Assembly (NCBI GenBank): GCA_026745465.1
Contig: JACYXH010000310.1
Location: forward strand, 4,571,501-4,635,500
Direction of reading: 5' to 3'
Origin: Lota lota
Lineage: Eukaryota > Chordata > Actinopteri > Gadiformes > Lotidae
DNA length: 64,000 bases
Part shown: positions 12,395 through 25,315 of the stretch, piece after piece
Numbering within the stretch: the stretch's first letter is position 1
Layout of the letters: the number at the start of each line of letters is the position of its first letter
Position numbers and translations under genes: made by a program
Notes under the pieces: generated by a model
The model's input: the letters and a program-made list of their open reading frames with translations, nothing else
What the model was told of the DNA's origin: nothing
Databases searched by the model: none

Positions 12395-13430
12395 GTGTAA
12401 ATAGAGTATAGCAGGGCCACAACCAGGACCACGTCCAGCTCCGACACCCTGTTCTCGGACTGGGGACTTACTCTCAGAGGGCTTAATCAAAAAACATTCC
12501 CGTTTCTTGTCATTCACTTGCTTTCTCTCGATCCATTCAAGTTGGATTTAAACATACACAGCTCAGCAACCCACAGATTATGATTGTGTTGTCTGACCTT
12601 GTCTAACCTTAATGAAATGAAAATAGGACAGATAGATCTGTGAGAGCTTGGTTTGTCATTTTTGATGTACATTCAATTAAGCATGTTCGTATATTCAATT
12701 TTTCAATTGCATAAAGGAGTAGGAAGAAAATAATAATAATAATTACTTGTCGTTGGATGCTATCTGAGCAAGTCAGACTTTATTATGTTAATTTGTTGTT
12801 GTCTTCTTCAACTAGGTAATATCTTCTGCAATATATGCACATATATTGTCGAATGCCGCAGACTTCAGTTAAGTTAGGTTGTGTTTTGAAACAGTTATTT
12901 GTGGGCTGTATGGCAAATATATTATCACTGTATAATGGAAAAAAATATTATTGCATTGTCATTTTGATTTGGTTCACTTTTGTAGACTGTAACTGCATCT
13001 TCACTCCAGCTGCAGTTAAGTCTTTATTGAGTGCAGGGGCTCCGATACTGGACTAAACTTACTTGTTTCTGCTGACCTTGGCATCTAATGCTTTTTACAA
13101 TGGCCATTTCGGACTGTTTTAGATTTGATAGTGTAAAAATGGACTGTATTCCAACCGCAATGCATCTCCAGACACAGGCAATGGAAAAACCCCAGCTGGC
13201 TTGGAACACGCACAACTGTCTGCCGTCTATATTTAGTAATCTTGTCAACGCTACTTTTTGTGAATATGCAAAAAATGCGAAGAAGAAAAAAGGGCAATGT
13301 TTTTTCGCTGTTACTGTTTAAGATTGATTCACTAAAGTGTGAGAAAGTGCACAAATGAGCAAATGGGTCTCATTGGCCAACGCATGAGAGTTGACAGCAC
13401 TGGAGGCTGATAGATGTCAGGACACTTAAT

Positions 13431-13443
13431 TTGTGTGTGTGAG

Positions 13444-13501
<58 letters not shown>

Positions 13502-13564
13502 CATGTTCTTACGTGTGTGTGTGTGTGTGTGTGTGTGCGCATTCCTGCATGTGTGTGTGTGTGT
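13431..13564. repeat. GT microsatellite, interrupted
   Basis: Two GT blocks (perfect about 13448-13499, second about 13513-13537) separated by GCATGTTCTTAC, with GT-rich flank. Confidence 0.95.
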
Positions 13565-14565
13565 ACATGTATGAGTGTATAAATCTGAAGCAATCACACC
13601 AGTAAATCCTGATGTAGTGGGTGGGATTTGTTAAGACGAGAGAGGTAGGGCAAGTGATCTCAGTGAACTTGAAGTGATTTGATCTGCTTTAGCAGGATGC
13701 TTGTGATTGTGGAGTAGACGGATTAAGTGGCATAGCAATCAGCCCTTCTTGACACTTCCCTTCAGACACCTGCTTGTTAACTACCGAGCTTTCAAAGCGA
13801 TGCTGTATGATAATGATAATTTTCTAGGTTTCTCTGCTGAAATATGGACAGCTAGGGGGACGGGGAGTACAACAGTTATAAAGAATAACCCCTGAATAAC
13901 CCTTGAATAAGATGAAAAAAGACCACCGAACAAGATTAAACTAAATAAGCACATTAGTATGGTTACAAAAATAAAATAAAATAAGGGTGACATAAATGCC
14001 AGAAAATGCCATTCCATCCATGGAAAATCCAAACTACGCCAAGCAGTCCAAGAAGGTTCCTGGGCAGATGGTTAAGTCAGAACAATAAGATCCACAATGT
14101 GGACCAGGTCAGTGGAAGCTGTTTTTACCCCAAGGATGTCCTTGTTAAGGGAGGAGTTGCACTGACACAAAACAAAGACCAAACAATAGGAACAATAGCA
14201 CTGGTGCAATGAGGGGTCACACTCCTCTCGCTGACAGTTTGACACTATGGTAGTTTTAGTAATGCTTTAATCATTAACAAATGCATGTGTGAGTATGCAC
14301 ACCTACTTTATACATATACGTATATATATTATGTATGTATGTTTTACTTGTTATGCAGTAAAGCTACATGTGTACATCTGGCGGCATGTAGTGTGTAGTA
14401 ATAATTAATTTATCAAGAGACAACTTAAATGGTTGCAGTACGAAGTGCTGCTGTGTGAGTTGACAGCAACGGTTAAACTTCAAGATAGATCTTAAATCAC
14501 ATACAGTTCAACCAATGACAATACTGATATTGCATTGTGGTATTGCGGGTGTGGTTTAGTTATAG

Positions 14566-14925
14566 CTGTGGTTCCCAAAAATGTTTGGCCCTTGACCGCA
14601 TTTCTAGCCCTGAAAATGTTTGTGACCCCAACTTGAGCTTTTGTGCATCTGCTTCCACACTAATTATTTTTAACCAATTAACATCTGCCGGTAACGTCAA
14701 TGTCCCAGTGAACATAATTGCCTCGCTCTACTATGCACTAAGTGATTGGTAGTAGACTCTTGGCTATGAGGAATTAGGCAGTCAGTTTGTTTATACAGGA
14801 CAAAAAATGTTGTTTGCTAAAATAGAGCATCAAATATCTATAGCTTGTGTCAGCAATCTCCTGCGATCCAATATGTATATCAGGGGACCACAAGTGGGTC
14901 CCAACTCCAAGGTTGGGAACCACTG
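14566..14925. mobile_element. hAT-Charlie-like MITE, about 360 bp
   Basis: The left end CTGTGGTTCCCAA and the right end on the minus strand CAGTGGTTCCCAACCTTGG are inverted copies of the CAGTGGTTCCCAA tip common in hAT-Charlie elements. The expected 8-bp duplication has decayed: AGTTATAG at the left against ATTCTAAG at the right share only four positions. No coding capacity is seen. Confidence 0.6.
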
Positions 14926-16979
14926 ATTCTAAGCAAACAACATTTCTTAGTGATCAAGGACAAGGTCAGCTTACACCACTTGAATTGCATTCTTGCAAAG
15001 AGTGCTTCAATGTTCGTTTACACATTTCACAAATATCAGGACAGGTAAACATATATGTTGTTTTTATTATGTTAGCAAATGAAACATTTACAATGCAACT
15101 AAATATGTATTATATGTTTTCAATAGAATACAAATATAATTAACCTAATATGATTACAACAGGAAACATTACACGGCACAGTATATTTCATTATAAATAG
15201 GTTTCTGCGTAAGTGAGGGGACATTTTTAACCCACGTTCAGGAACCCTGAGGAGACTTTATTATTTTTGTAAAACCTTTAGAATTATTGTTGTGGACTCT
15301 TCAGACCAATGGGCTGTCACAGTGGTCTGGTTGTATTATTTCTTCTCCGTTTCTTGATTTATGAACCCAAGCGGGTTGTTTTGTCCTTGGTCACTAAGAA
15401 ATGTTGCTTGCTTAGACACATATCACTGCCCACAAATATTTAACCGCCGAAACAATTGAATGTCGGGTGGGGGAGGGGGGCCTGGAGGGGGGGGGGGGGG
15501 GGGGCATCACCATCACCACATACAGTGACATCACCCTGACCGTATACCCATTGGTCTCTACATCATTTATGAGTACATCACTTAAACATCACTTTTATTT
15601 CCTCCGATGCGCACGTGTTGCCAACTGTGGTTTAGTCTTCACTGTTTTCATTCAGGCTGAGAAGGTCCATTCCCTTTGCAATATTAATAGTTTGCATTGG
15701 TAATGCCCTATGAATAATCAGTTCAAGAACCGTCAAGAGTTGGCTCAGGAATCCATGCGAAAACAGAGGGGGGAAAATGAAGGGAAAATTTTTTCGTGTG
15801 CAGTATGCCTGTTCTGCTTGTCCTGATTAAGATTGTAGGTTGAATGACTTTGACAATCTAATTTTTTGGGGGTGTAAAAATATGCTATTTTTCATGTGGG
15901 GGAAATTAACATTGAGCTCCTTCTCTCCTGGGCGATGCATGCGTCTCAAATGAGAGAAGTTGTTACGTTCCTGCAGCCTAACATGGCCTGCCAAAAAATA
16001 ATGAATTGATTCAAACTTCAACCGGCCTAGTGTGTATTTTAATTGGCCATTTCCATACACAGTCACACACGAAATGAACACACAGAGGTGCTGAAAATGT
16101 TGCCCAGTTGTATGGAACTGGGCAATGTTGTTGTTATCTCCCACGGTTGTTTAACAATTTTTTACACAAGTGTAATCTTTAATCTGTGTAAACAGGGTAA
16201 CTGTGTAAATGATATAGGCAACACTAACTTTCTTCTTCTAATGTTTATAAACCTAATACAGTGATTCTCCCAGCACTTGCTCTTTAAAAAGATTAATTGA
16301 TAATCATCATTTCATTATTTTTGTTATAACAGTTAATTCCCTATGTCCCTCTTCTGAGTAAAAGTCTGGGTTTTGCAGTTAGGATTTTTAATTTATTGTT
16401 AAATTAATGGAAAGATGTAAATTCCGGGGTCAGAAATTATAAGTCCTACCTCCTACTCTCCCCAACCATTGAAGTTTGCTAATTTAGCCCGACCCAAAGT
16501 TACCCCTAGTGAATCTGCTGGCTTGATGCCTGAGGGGGTGTGTCAATGTGTCTCTACTGAATAAAATGAAGTTACAAATATCTTGAAGGAGATGAACCCT
16601 GATTGGGTAAGGGGACACCGATTACAGAGAGAAAGAGTAACCAAACACTTAACAATTAGCTCTAGGACATCATCACCTTCTCATGGCCTACGGGCGAGTC
16701 ATTAAATCTCCTCAATTCAAATTGTCGCCATGTGCTTAATATGAACTTATCACTAACAGCGATTGCTTCACCTGCTCAATTAATTCTTAGGAAGTGTGTC
16801 ATACTCTATATATTTTCAATATACTTTTGTAACTACATCTTTGAAGTCATAAAAAGATATTTTTGGTGATATCACAAATCAGTCAGACATCTGGCATTTG
16901 GGATTCACACCCCTGTGAATTTTTGCACCAGACAGAAGTTGTTCAATCTGGGTGTTGCCAACACCTCACATTAATGAGT

Positions 16980-16981
<2 letters not shown>

Positions 16982-17067
<86 letters not shown>
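16982..17067. repeat. (TC)43 microsatellite at exon B acceptor
   Basis: Uninterrupted CT dinucleotides for 86 bp, followed by only ten bases (CGCCTCGTAG) before exon B at 17078. It serves as the pyrimidine tract. Confidence 0.95.
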
Positions 17068-17069
<2 letters not shown>

Positions 17070-17077
17070 CCTCGTAG

Positions 17078-17221
17078 GATACAGAGATCATTAATACCGC
17101 AATCCTTACCGGCCGAACGGTAGCCATCCCCGTCAAGATGGTCTCCATAGAGATGAACGGAGCGGTGACGGATGTCTCGGCCGTTGTGCAGTGCAAGTCC
17201 TCCAACGAAGACATTGTTAAG
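17078..17221 (+). CDS. tmem132e: tmem132e exon B (ectodomain)
   Basis: Exon of exactly 48 codons, phase 0 at both ends. The acceptor is ctcgtag at 17077 and the donor AAG|gtaagg at 17221/17222. The translation DTEIINTAILTGRTVAIPVK followed by MVSIEMNGAVTDVSAVVQCK and SSNEDIVK is one of the most conserved TMEM132 ectodomain segments. It joins without gap to exon A (...IVPLSM) and to exon C (VSMNCDYVF...). Its single Cys (in VQCKS) probably pairs within the ectodomain fold; this is inference from its conservation. The pyrimidine tract of the acceptor is essentially a (CT)43 microsatellite, unusual for a constitutive exon. Confidence 0.95.
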
Positions 17222-19656
17222 GTAAGGTACTCCCAAGGCACCCCCCTCCCCCTGCACATACACACACCTTCTACTTTCCTCCATCAAATGGTCATGGCGT
17301 GCCCTGCAGCTGGGGAGACACATCAGATAAGGCATACAAGACCTCATTATTTAGCAGGAGGCGCCCCACACAGCCTCTTGATTTCATTTCACCCTGAGAA
17401 GAGGCAGGGGGATGCTGGTGCTGGCAGGCTGCTATTCAAATCAATAGGACTCAAATAGGACTATAAAGTAGCAGTAATGACTCCACGATGGTACTGAGAG
17501 GGTTTTGTTCTGAGCTCTCCACTATCGGACCCCCTCCCCTCTCCGCCTCCTACTAATCATCCCACGTCACTTGACTTGAGTGGCCCTGGGAGGAGCATCA
17601 ATCAGCGATGAGGGGAGGAGCCAGCATCGGTCGGGACTAAGTCACCTGAAAACAACCGCATCAACTCCCAATTATTGTGGGTGTTGATGGAGCGAATTAA
17701 AGTGTGAGCAAAACAAGGAGCGAAGCTCAATTAGGGATGCTGATTGTGCCGTGGTTCTTTCCTCAAGCCAATTGTAATCAGGACAGATTTGCATTCCAGG
17801 AGTTACTCCATATCAATAGTGATGGTTACCCTGTTGGGGCTACAGAGCACTAAATAGCCATTTTCTGCTTTGTTGGACCGCGTTCAGACTAGAGAGTTAG
17901 ATTGGGGGTATTTCGGTATCCAGAAATTTGATTTGTTTCCTGGCCTTTCAAACTGTTTTGTTGCCGTTGAATAGTGTGACCATGGAAAATATTGTTTTTT
18001 TATAATAATAATATATGTAAGTATTTGTATTCTCTCCCTCTCTTGGTCTCTCTCTCTCTCTCTCGCTCTGTGCATGTGACTCCTGTTTACACCTTACACA
18101 AAAATAAGAAAAGGACATTATGTTTTACAAAAAAAATATGTAAAAGATAATTATTTACCCTCTTCCTCCTACTTATATTTACATATACATTGTATATTCA
18201 ATAAAATATTAAAATTTCCTTCCATATGAATTCCTTTTACAAAACACTCACTCAAGCAGTTCTCTTCTTTTTTTGTGCATTTGCTGGTCAGTCCAAACAG
18301 TATATTAAATTGGTATCACTCTTACCCAATAAAATAATGTTCGATAATGCAATAATTATATAAAAAAGACCTGCAATAGGGTTTTAAAGAAATATAAAAC
18401 ACAGAATTTAGTGTGTTCTCTCTCCCTCTCAAATAGGTTTATATGTTATAGTTTATGATATAACTAGGTGTCTGTATGACGCATACAACTGTAAATCAAA
18501 ATTAATTGCAGAAGGAAATAACGACAACATTTTCACGTGTGTAGCTGCATAAGTGTTCATTGATTTTTCTAAACCTCAATCCCAACCTTGTTTAGTGTTT
18601 GCTAAATAAATGGATGCAAACATAAAAGCAAAATATCGCATAGATAAACATTTGCCCGTTAATGTTAAGTAATGTAACATGAATGTAATTTACATTAGTC
18701 TACTCCAAGAGGTGGAAGCTAGTTCTTAAAAGGGTGCTCTCCTGTTCTCACCTATTTGTATATGCACTCTGTACCTACCTGTCCTTAAATGTGCCTGCAT
18801 GAGCATTAATTAATACAAATTGGGCACAGTCAGACAAATATCATTATAACTGGCATTGTGTACATTACTTTACATGACATAAGATGAATGGCAGTGAACA
18901 ACAACAACAATAAGCTTAATGAAGATGGGTGCAAGCTACGAAAACCACTTTCAACAAAACTATCAACACACATGCATATATATATACAGTACACACACAC
19001 ATACACCATAATATCAAGTTGAAAGCATACAAACCCAAAATTGCTCAGTGGCTTCCGAGTTCAAGACCACCCTACAGTCTGAAAACTTTGAGCGTGACTA
19101 TCCCAAAGTTCAACACAGTTTTCACTTCTGTGTGTTTCCTCTCATGCAGGTGAGGCTGCAGTGAGTCACTCACGGGGTCAGAAATCAATAATAATAACAG
19201 AAAAAAACTAAACAAATTAAAATAAATGTCACGCCCACAGATGCACTTTGGTGCACTTTCATGCGAGGCTGGATGTCGTGTCCATGTTGTCTGGATATAA
19301 ACGACAAGAGCTGTGACAACGGAAAGATTAACCAGTGTCAATAGGATCGCGGCACATCATTCCTCATTGTCTAGCAGCCATTAAAGACGAGGCATTAGGC
19401 GTTTGTGTGGTGGAATGGGCTCCTCTGCTTCACTGCTCTGACCATGGAACTGCTTAGAGGCCAATTCAGCAGCATGTGTGTGTCTGCAGTGCAGTTCAAA
19501 TCATTATAGTATCATCATCTCATAGAATACTCATAGAAAACCTTATAGTCAACAGAAGTAGAGGTCAATTGATTGTATTTAACCAGCTTATAACCATTGA
19601 CCTATTGATCAATGACCATTGTTTTATTGCTGTTTACAATTAAGCGATGCATTTTA

Positions 19657-20007
19657 TTAAAGGTGGTGTATGGAAGATGTGGGATTGCAAAGAGAGAGAG
19701 GGATCAGGAAAGAGCAAGTGAGCAAGGTTTTGAAACTAAAGAACCAAAAGTGTTGCATTCACACACCTGTGATTGACAGGTAAGATGGATTCCCCAAACC
19801 AATCAGGGAAGAATTGCCCTGAATGGTCAGAAATCAGCCAGGAGCATTCTAAAATCTAAATTGACCCGTACAGAGGCAAGCGCAGTCAACTTAAAGCATA
19901 TATTCTCACAGCGCATTTCACTCACTGATAGCTGACGGATGGCTGTGGCATTTCTAACAAATTACACTAAAATTACAGCTCCTAAATCTCACCTACAGCA
20001 CCTTTAA
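19657..20007. mobile_element. piggyBac-like MITE flanked by TTAA
   Basis: TTAA at 19657-19660 and 20004-20007 bound ends AGGTGGTGTA (19661-19670) and, on the minus strand, AGGTGCTGTA (19994-20003). These match at nine of ten positions. TTAA duplication is the signature of piggyBac-type insertion. The 343-bp interior has no coding frame, so the element is non-autonomous. Confidence 0.65.
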
Positions 20008-20786
20008 GATTAAGTAATGAAGTATTTTATGAAGTATTTTTATATTAAATGATGTAATAGTACACCATTTACTCATTTAAAGTAGATAAGTATGAGGGAT
20101 ATCTTTTTCTTAAATCATAATCTCTGTTGAATGAAATATAATTAGGAAGCCATTATGATGGTAGGTTCCCTCGCACTTCTCTCCTTGAAAATAACAAGAG
20201 AGTAAAGATGATGTTCCCTGGACCCTGATAAATATTCACATAAGCACTCAGACTCTTAAGACTTCTTGACATTTGGATTTTGGTCATCTTCCGTTTTCAC
20301 AATTTGTCATCCCTAGAGGTATAGCTGTTTTCTATTTTTGTTCTTCACCGTCATTATGTTTTGTTATTTTAGTATCCCGCTGTCCCTCTAATGTATAGTT
20401 AGGATATGAAATGTGACTTTGAATATGTGTGTGCATAGGACAATAATGAAAGACAGAGCCTCAACAGATAATTTGATGTATTCCTGTATGTGCTGTACTG
20501 TGTGTGTGTGTGTGTCAGGTATGGTTATTCATGTGACTTAAGGGCTTTGCTGAAACTGGAGGTTTTTTTTGCGAGGTTGGGAGAGAGGACAAATGAAAAT
20601 TACAGAGGAGGGGTAGGTGGGGGGGGGGTAGGTGGGTGGGTGGGGGGTGGCATGGAGATGTACATGACGAGAGCAGAAGGGACGAGGCGAGGGGAAGAGC
20701 AGAGATGTCTGAGACCCACCGAAGCTGATGTCCACGCACACTTGCCCACTTCTAATGCCTACAGTCTACCACCCACCTCCCTTTCT

Positions 20787-21063
20787 CTCCCTCTCCCTCT
20801 CCCTCTCCCTCTCCCTCTCCCTCTCCCTCTCCCTCTCCCTCTCCCTCTCCCTCTCCCTCTCCCTCTCCCTCTCCCTCACTCTCACTCTCTCTCTGTCTTT
20901 CTCTCTCTGTCCCCCCTCCCTCTCCCTCTGTCTATCCCTCTCCATCTCCCTCTCCCTCTCTCTCTATCCCTCTCTATCTCTCTCTCTCTCCCTCTCTCTA
21001 TCCCTCTCCATCTCTCTCTATCCCTCTCCATCTCTCTCTCCCGCTCTCTCTCTCTCACTCTCC
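20787..21063. repeat. CCCTCT hexamer array grading into CT-rich tract
   Basis: About 15 regular CCCTCT units (20787-20876) followed by irregular CT/ATCTCT sequence to 21063, almost pure pyrimidine on the plus strand. Confidence 0.9.
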
Positions 21064-24047
21064 CCGGGCAGTGTATGAGTCACAACACCCATGTGAAGAC
21101 AGAGAGAGAGATAAGCTCGCCATTTCGGGAGTGTCGCACCCCCCTGGTCATCCTGGCTGCCCCTCACCACCACCCCCATGCCCCTCCGCCAGCCAGCCTG
21201 CCTGCCTGCCCGCCTAAATGCCTGGGTGAAGCGAGAGAGGGTCCTCCAATCGGGGCCTTCCTGCAACATCAGTCCGACACGTTCACCTGAGACGAGACTT
21301 CATATTTAGCACAAAGAGGAATGAGTCAGACGTTGTCTTTTACATTTTGGTGAAAATGTAGAGGTAGTCATGGTCTTTGGTTGGTGTTAATGATGGTAGT
21401 TAGGGAAACACAGGTATCCAATGATGAGGAATTTTTCTCGCATTGGTTTGTCGTCTGTTGGACTGGTTTCTTACTGAATAGCCTCGACTTCCAGTCTCTC
21501 TTTTGACACTTTCGTTGTACTTGACTTGCTTGGAGGAAGACCCTTACAATTTGGGCAGGCCAATCGGGTGGCGCTTGAGCTGGGATTGGGTTGATTGGTC
21601 TAGACACGGGCTAGACAAGTCGAAGGGCAGAATGGGCAAGCTCGATGGACCAATGGCTGGCTGCAACCACTAATCCGAATGCAAACGGAGGTGAGGGAGC
21701 TAGACTGGTAAAAGCATTGCATTGGGACAGCCTTCTTACATAATGACATGGGCTGCTTTGTCTACACCTAGTTGTCAACATGAGCTAGTTAGTTGGGTAA
21801 CTCGTTTATTAACATCCTCATAAATCAGTCATATTCAACCCCCCTTATCTTTCATCCATTAATTTTTGTAAGCCTAATCATGATTGTTTCCGTTGCCATG
21901 GCCGACGACAGGAAACCCTGTCGGTCCTCCACTATGTGCTGACCCGTGTGAGTCCGCGGGTCACCTGTCAAGTCATGTGATCGGTGGAGATGTAGAACCC
22001 GGAGAGTTGATGACCCCCGGCAGCAGTAATGGAGTTAGGTCAAATAGAGACAACGCTAATTTATCAATCATAGTATGGCGACTCGCAGAGTACAAATGTA
22101 TACTCCCACACATTTCTTTGGTAAAGTTTATTTTCTACAACTTCATAAATAGCCATAGGCTGGCAGTAACACTGAATACATGATTAAATGAGGTGTATGA
22201 TTAAAGAAGGTAGAGTGAGAAGTGGTGTATATATTTATATTTCGCTTTTTTACATTAACTCTCGCTAAGACCACAGGTCCTATTTGTTTACATTTGAATA
22301 TTTTACTTGTTTTCGCCTTCATTACTTAATGGACTTCAGTGTTGCGCTTATTAACTTCACATCATCGCATTTAGGGAGATGAACTGATTATCCAGCATTC
22401 CTCTGAACATCGCCACCACCAGGGCAGAGCTGACGACAGATTTTGCCTCCTAATTTGACTGACAAAGTCACACTGACAGGCACTGTCAATCGACATTTGT
22501 TTTTATAACTAGGTTATTTCCCCATACATTTGGAATAAAAATTTGAATATAAATGACAATAAATGATATTAAGTTATATATATATTCCTCATATGCAGAT
22601 ATTTGCAGATTCATAGCATGCAAAGATAAACATGCTTAATAACCACTTATTGGTTGGATTGATTGGAGTTATGCCAAATTTCCACTTTGCTACAGTTTGT
22701 GATTCATGTCCATCATCGTACTTTGATGCGCAAATTGAAATTAAATAAGTGTTCAATTATTCTACCAAATTTGCCTCCTGGATAATGATGAGGTCTATTG
22801 TTTTAAAGCCCACTCGCTCTCCTTAGGGGATTAGTCCAAGATTTCAAAGTAATTTAACAGCTTAATTTTCTCTCTTTTTTCTGAATGTATTGCAGTGCCT
22901 TTCCCTGACTGAAAATAATCGCCTGTAGTGCAATGGGAGTACAGCAACTGAATCAAGCCGGAAGTCATGTTCATAAAAATTAAATGAAAATTATATCTTC
23001 AGCATGCAGACTTTCCCCAGCATGGTGAAATGTACAACAAGCTCTGCTTTTCCCAACACCAAAATCGCCAGAACAAAATGGCGGCTGGGAGAATTTTAAA
23101 TAAATGTGCTGTCTTGATTCTGTGTTTCTGATGTTTTTCTACAATCAAAGCCTTCTGTCCCCCCGACCAAAAAAAGGAAACACAAACACAGACACGCACA
23201 CTTGTTTACTTAGACTCTAGCCCAAAGAAATGCCCTCAAATTAATTACTACCAAAATGAAATGTTTGTTTCTGCTGTGCCAGACCTCTCCCTCATGTATT
23301 TATAAAATAGTTCTCTTAAATGTCGTTAACCCCATTTTAATCCCCTATGTTATGGGGGGAATAAAGAGATGAGATAACATGTCGGGACTTCTCGGTGCCC
23401 TGTTGCTGCACAACTGTGTGGCATGTTATTATTCCTCCCCCCCTGACCCCTACCTCAACCCTCCCACTAAAATGCGCTCTGTCTTTGTCTCTGTGTCTCT
23501 TTGTCTCTGTCTATCTCTCTCTGTCTGTCTCTCCCTCTCCCCTCCTCTTGTCCCCCCTCTCGCTCTCTCTTTTTGTCTCTGTCTTTCTCTCTCCTTCTCG
23601 AGTGTGTGTCTCTCTCTCTCCCCCCCCCCCTCCTCCCTCCCTCGGTGTGTCGCTGGGTGATGTTAAGCAGTCCCTACCCCTTTTTAGTCTCCCCTAATGT
23701 GACTCACACATAGCATGGTGAGAAGAGTCCATGCCCAGCACTTGTCTCTCCGTACCCCTTCCGCCCCACCCCTCACCCATCCACCCTCTACCCTGCGATC
23801 CGCAGTCTCCACCCAGGCAATCTGCTGGCACCGCGGAAGGTGCCACTGTGCATTAGTGACTGCGTGACGGCATCTGGTGGCTCCGTGCGCGGGAATGGGC
23901 TCGTCTTCACGCGCGGGGCCCCTACAGGGCGGCTGATACCCATAGCTGCTAACCGCTTTTGACTCGCAATTAAGCAGGCCGAGTTGATCAGCTGCTACCG
24001 CCGCTAGAGCCACAGCCACAGATTAAGACTGGAGGCCACTGTGCCTG

Positions 24048-24048
<1 letters not shown>

Positions 24049-24100
<52 letters not shown>

Positions 24101-24360
24101 CGTGTGCATGTGTATTTCTGTGTGTGTGTGTGGAGGGGGGGTTCTATGTTTCAATCTGTACTCATTCTCTAAGTGTGTGTGTGTGTGAGGGGGCAGGGGT
24201 CTGTGTGTGGGGATCTGTGTGTGCGTGCGTCTGCATCTCAGTGTGAGTGCTTATTTTGCGTGTGTGTATTGTGTGAGTCTGTGTGTGTGTGGGGGGAGGG
24301 GGTGTTTTTGTATGTCTGCACTCATGCACTTAGTGTTTGTGTGTGTGCATGTGGTGATTC
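24049..24360. repeat. GT array and GT-rich flank
   Basis: A perfect GT run at 24049-24096 is followed by about 260 bp of GT-rich sequence with GGGGG patches. Confidence 0.9.
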
Positions 24361-24696
24361 AGGTTAAGTGAGGGTGAGTGCACCACAGACAGACGCTACC
24401 ACTGACTACAGACCAGCGGTAATTAATCCACATGACCGGGCAGGTGTCTTCTTTTTTCTTTCATTTTCTTTTTCACGCTTTCATAACCTCAACTGTAACA
24501 AATGAAACAACAACAACAACAACTACATGTCCAATGAGAACTACCGTAAATATATTTATAGATAGACGGATACATAAACAACAAGAAGCATTATACTTCT
24601 AAGGTCAAGTGCCCTGAAATTGCATTAGCTGAACCAGACGAGAATCAGGCTGTCATCTTAAAGAATCCTTCCATCGCCCCAACCTTGCACCACCGC

Positions 24697-25056
24697 CATC
24701 CCCACAACCATCCCCACAACCATCCCCACAACCATCCCCACAACCAGCACCACAACCATCCCCACAACCATCCCCACAACCATCCCCACAACCAGCACCA
24801 CAACCATCCCCACAACCATCCCCACAACCATCCCCACAACCATCCCCACAACCAGCACCACAACCATCCCCACAACCATCCCCACAACCAGCACCACAAC
24901 CATCCCCACAGCCATCCCCACAACCAGCACCACAACCATCCCCACAACCATCCCCACCGCCATCCCCACAACCAGCACCACAACCATCCCCACCGCCATC
25001 CCCACAACCAGCACCACAACCATCCCCACCGCCATCCCCACAACCAGCACCACAAC
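24697..25056. repeat. 12-bp minisatellite, 30 units with higher-order pattern
   Basis: Exactly 30 units of 12 bp. Most are CATCCCCACAAC (A). CAGCACCACAAC (B) recurs every three to five units. CATCCCCACCGC (C) and CATCCCCACAGC (D) occur near the 3' end. Unit order is AAAAB AAAB AAAAB AAB DAB ACAB CAB CAB, so a 36-bp CAB period is forming on the right. The minus strand is rich in GGGG runs. Confidence 0.95.
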
Positions 25057-25288
25057 CACTGTGGCCCTCCCTTCCCACTCCTTGCTCTTTCTCGAGAACT
25101 CTAGGCTGTCTGCGTGGGAGGGAAAATTGTATTACCAAAACCTCCCCCCCCCCCCCAACTCTCTCTCTATTCTCCCCCCACGCCCCCCTCCCCATGCGTA
25201 TGATGAATCCCCAGCCCTGAGAGAACTGGCCAGCCCGACCTCTATCTGCAGAAGAGATTAGATCCTCAGATTACAATGCCAGCAGCAA

Positions 25289-25315
25289 CCCCCCCCCCCC
25301 CCCCCCCCCCCCCCC
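25289..25315. repeat. Poly-C run
   Basis: 27 consecutive C. Similar runs are at 1188-1202, 2596-2615 and 52045-52070, and poly-G at 15487-15504. These lengths may be imprecise in the assembly. Confidence 0.9.

Larger units (their letters stand above)
8420..17077 (+). other. tmem132e: tmem132e intron A-B
   Basis: Intron of about 8.7 kb between phase-0 splice sites (gtaggt ... ctcgtag). A tRNA-like SINE remnant on the minus strand lies just inside the donor (8440-8545). A hAT-like element (11420-12394) and a hAT-Charlie-like element (14566-14925) are inserted further in. There is a GT array (13431-13564), a poly-G run (15487-15504) and a long CT array abutting the acceptor. The rest (about 8650-11400, 12400-13430 and 15510-16980) is AT-rich sequence in which I see no gene. 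Confidence 0.85.

Noticed and set aside
23684..24019. GC-rich block with a 111-codon minus-strand frame as a possible exon
   Set aside because: The peptide has no family resemblance and the block has no convincing splice sites; conserved non-coding DNA or chance is more likely.
24645..25195. Gly-Cys-Asp and His-Pro-Asn repetitive open frames
   Set aside because: They are translations of the 12-bp minisatellite; any repeat unit divisible by three without a stop stays open.
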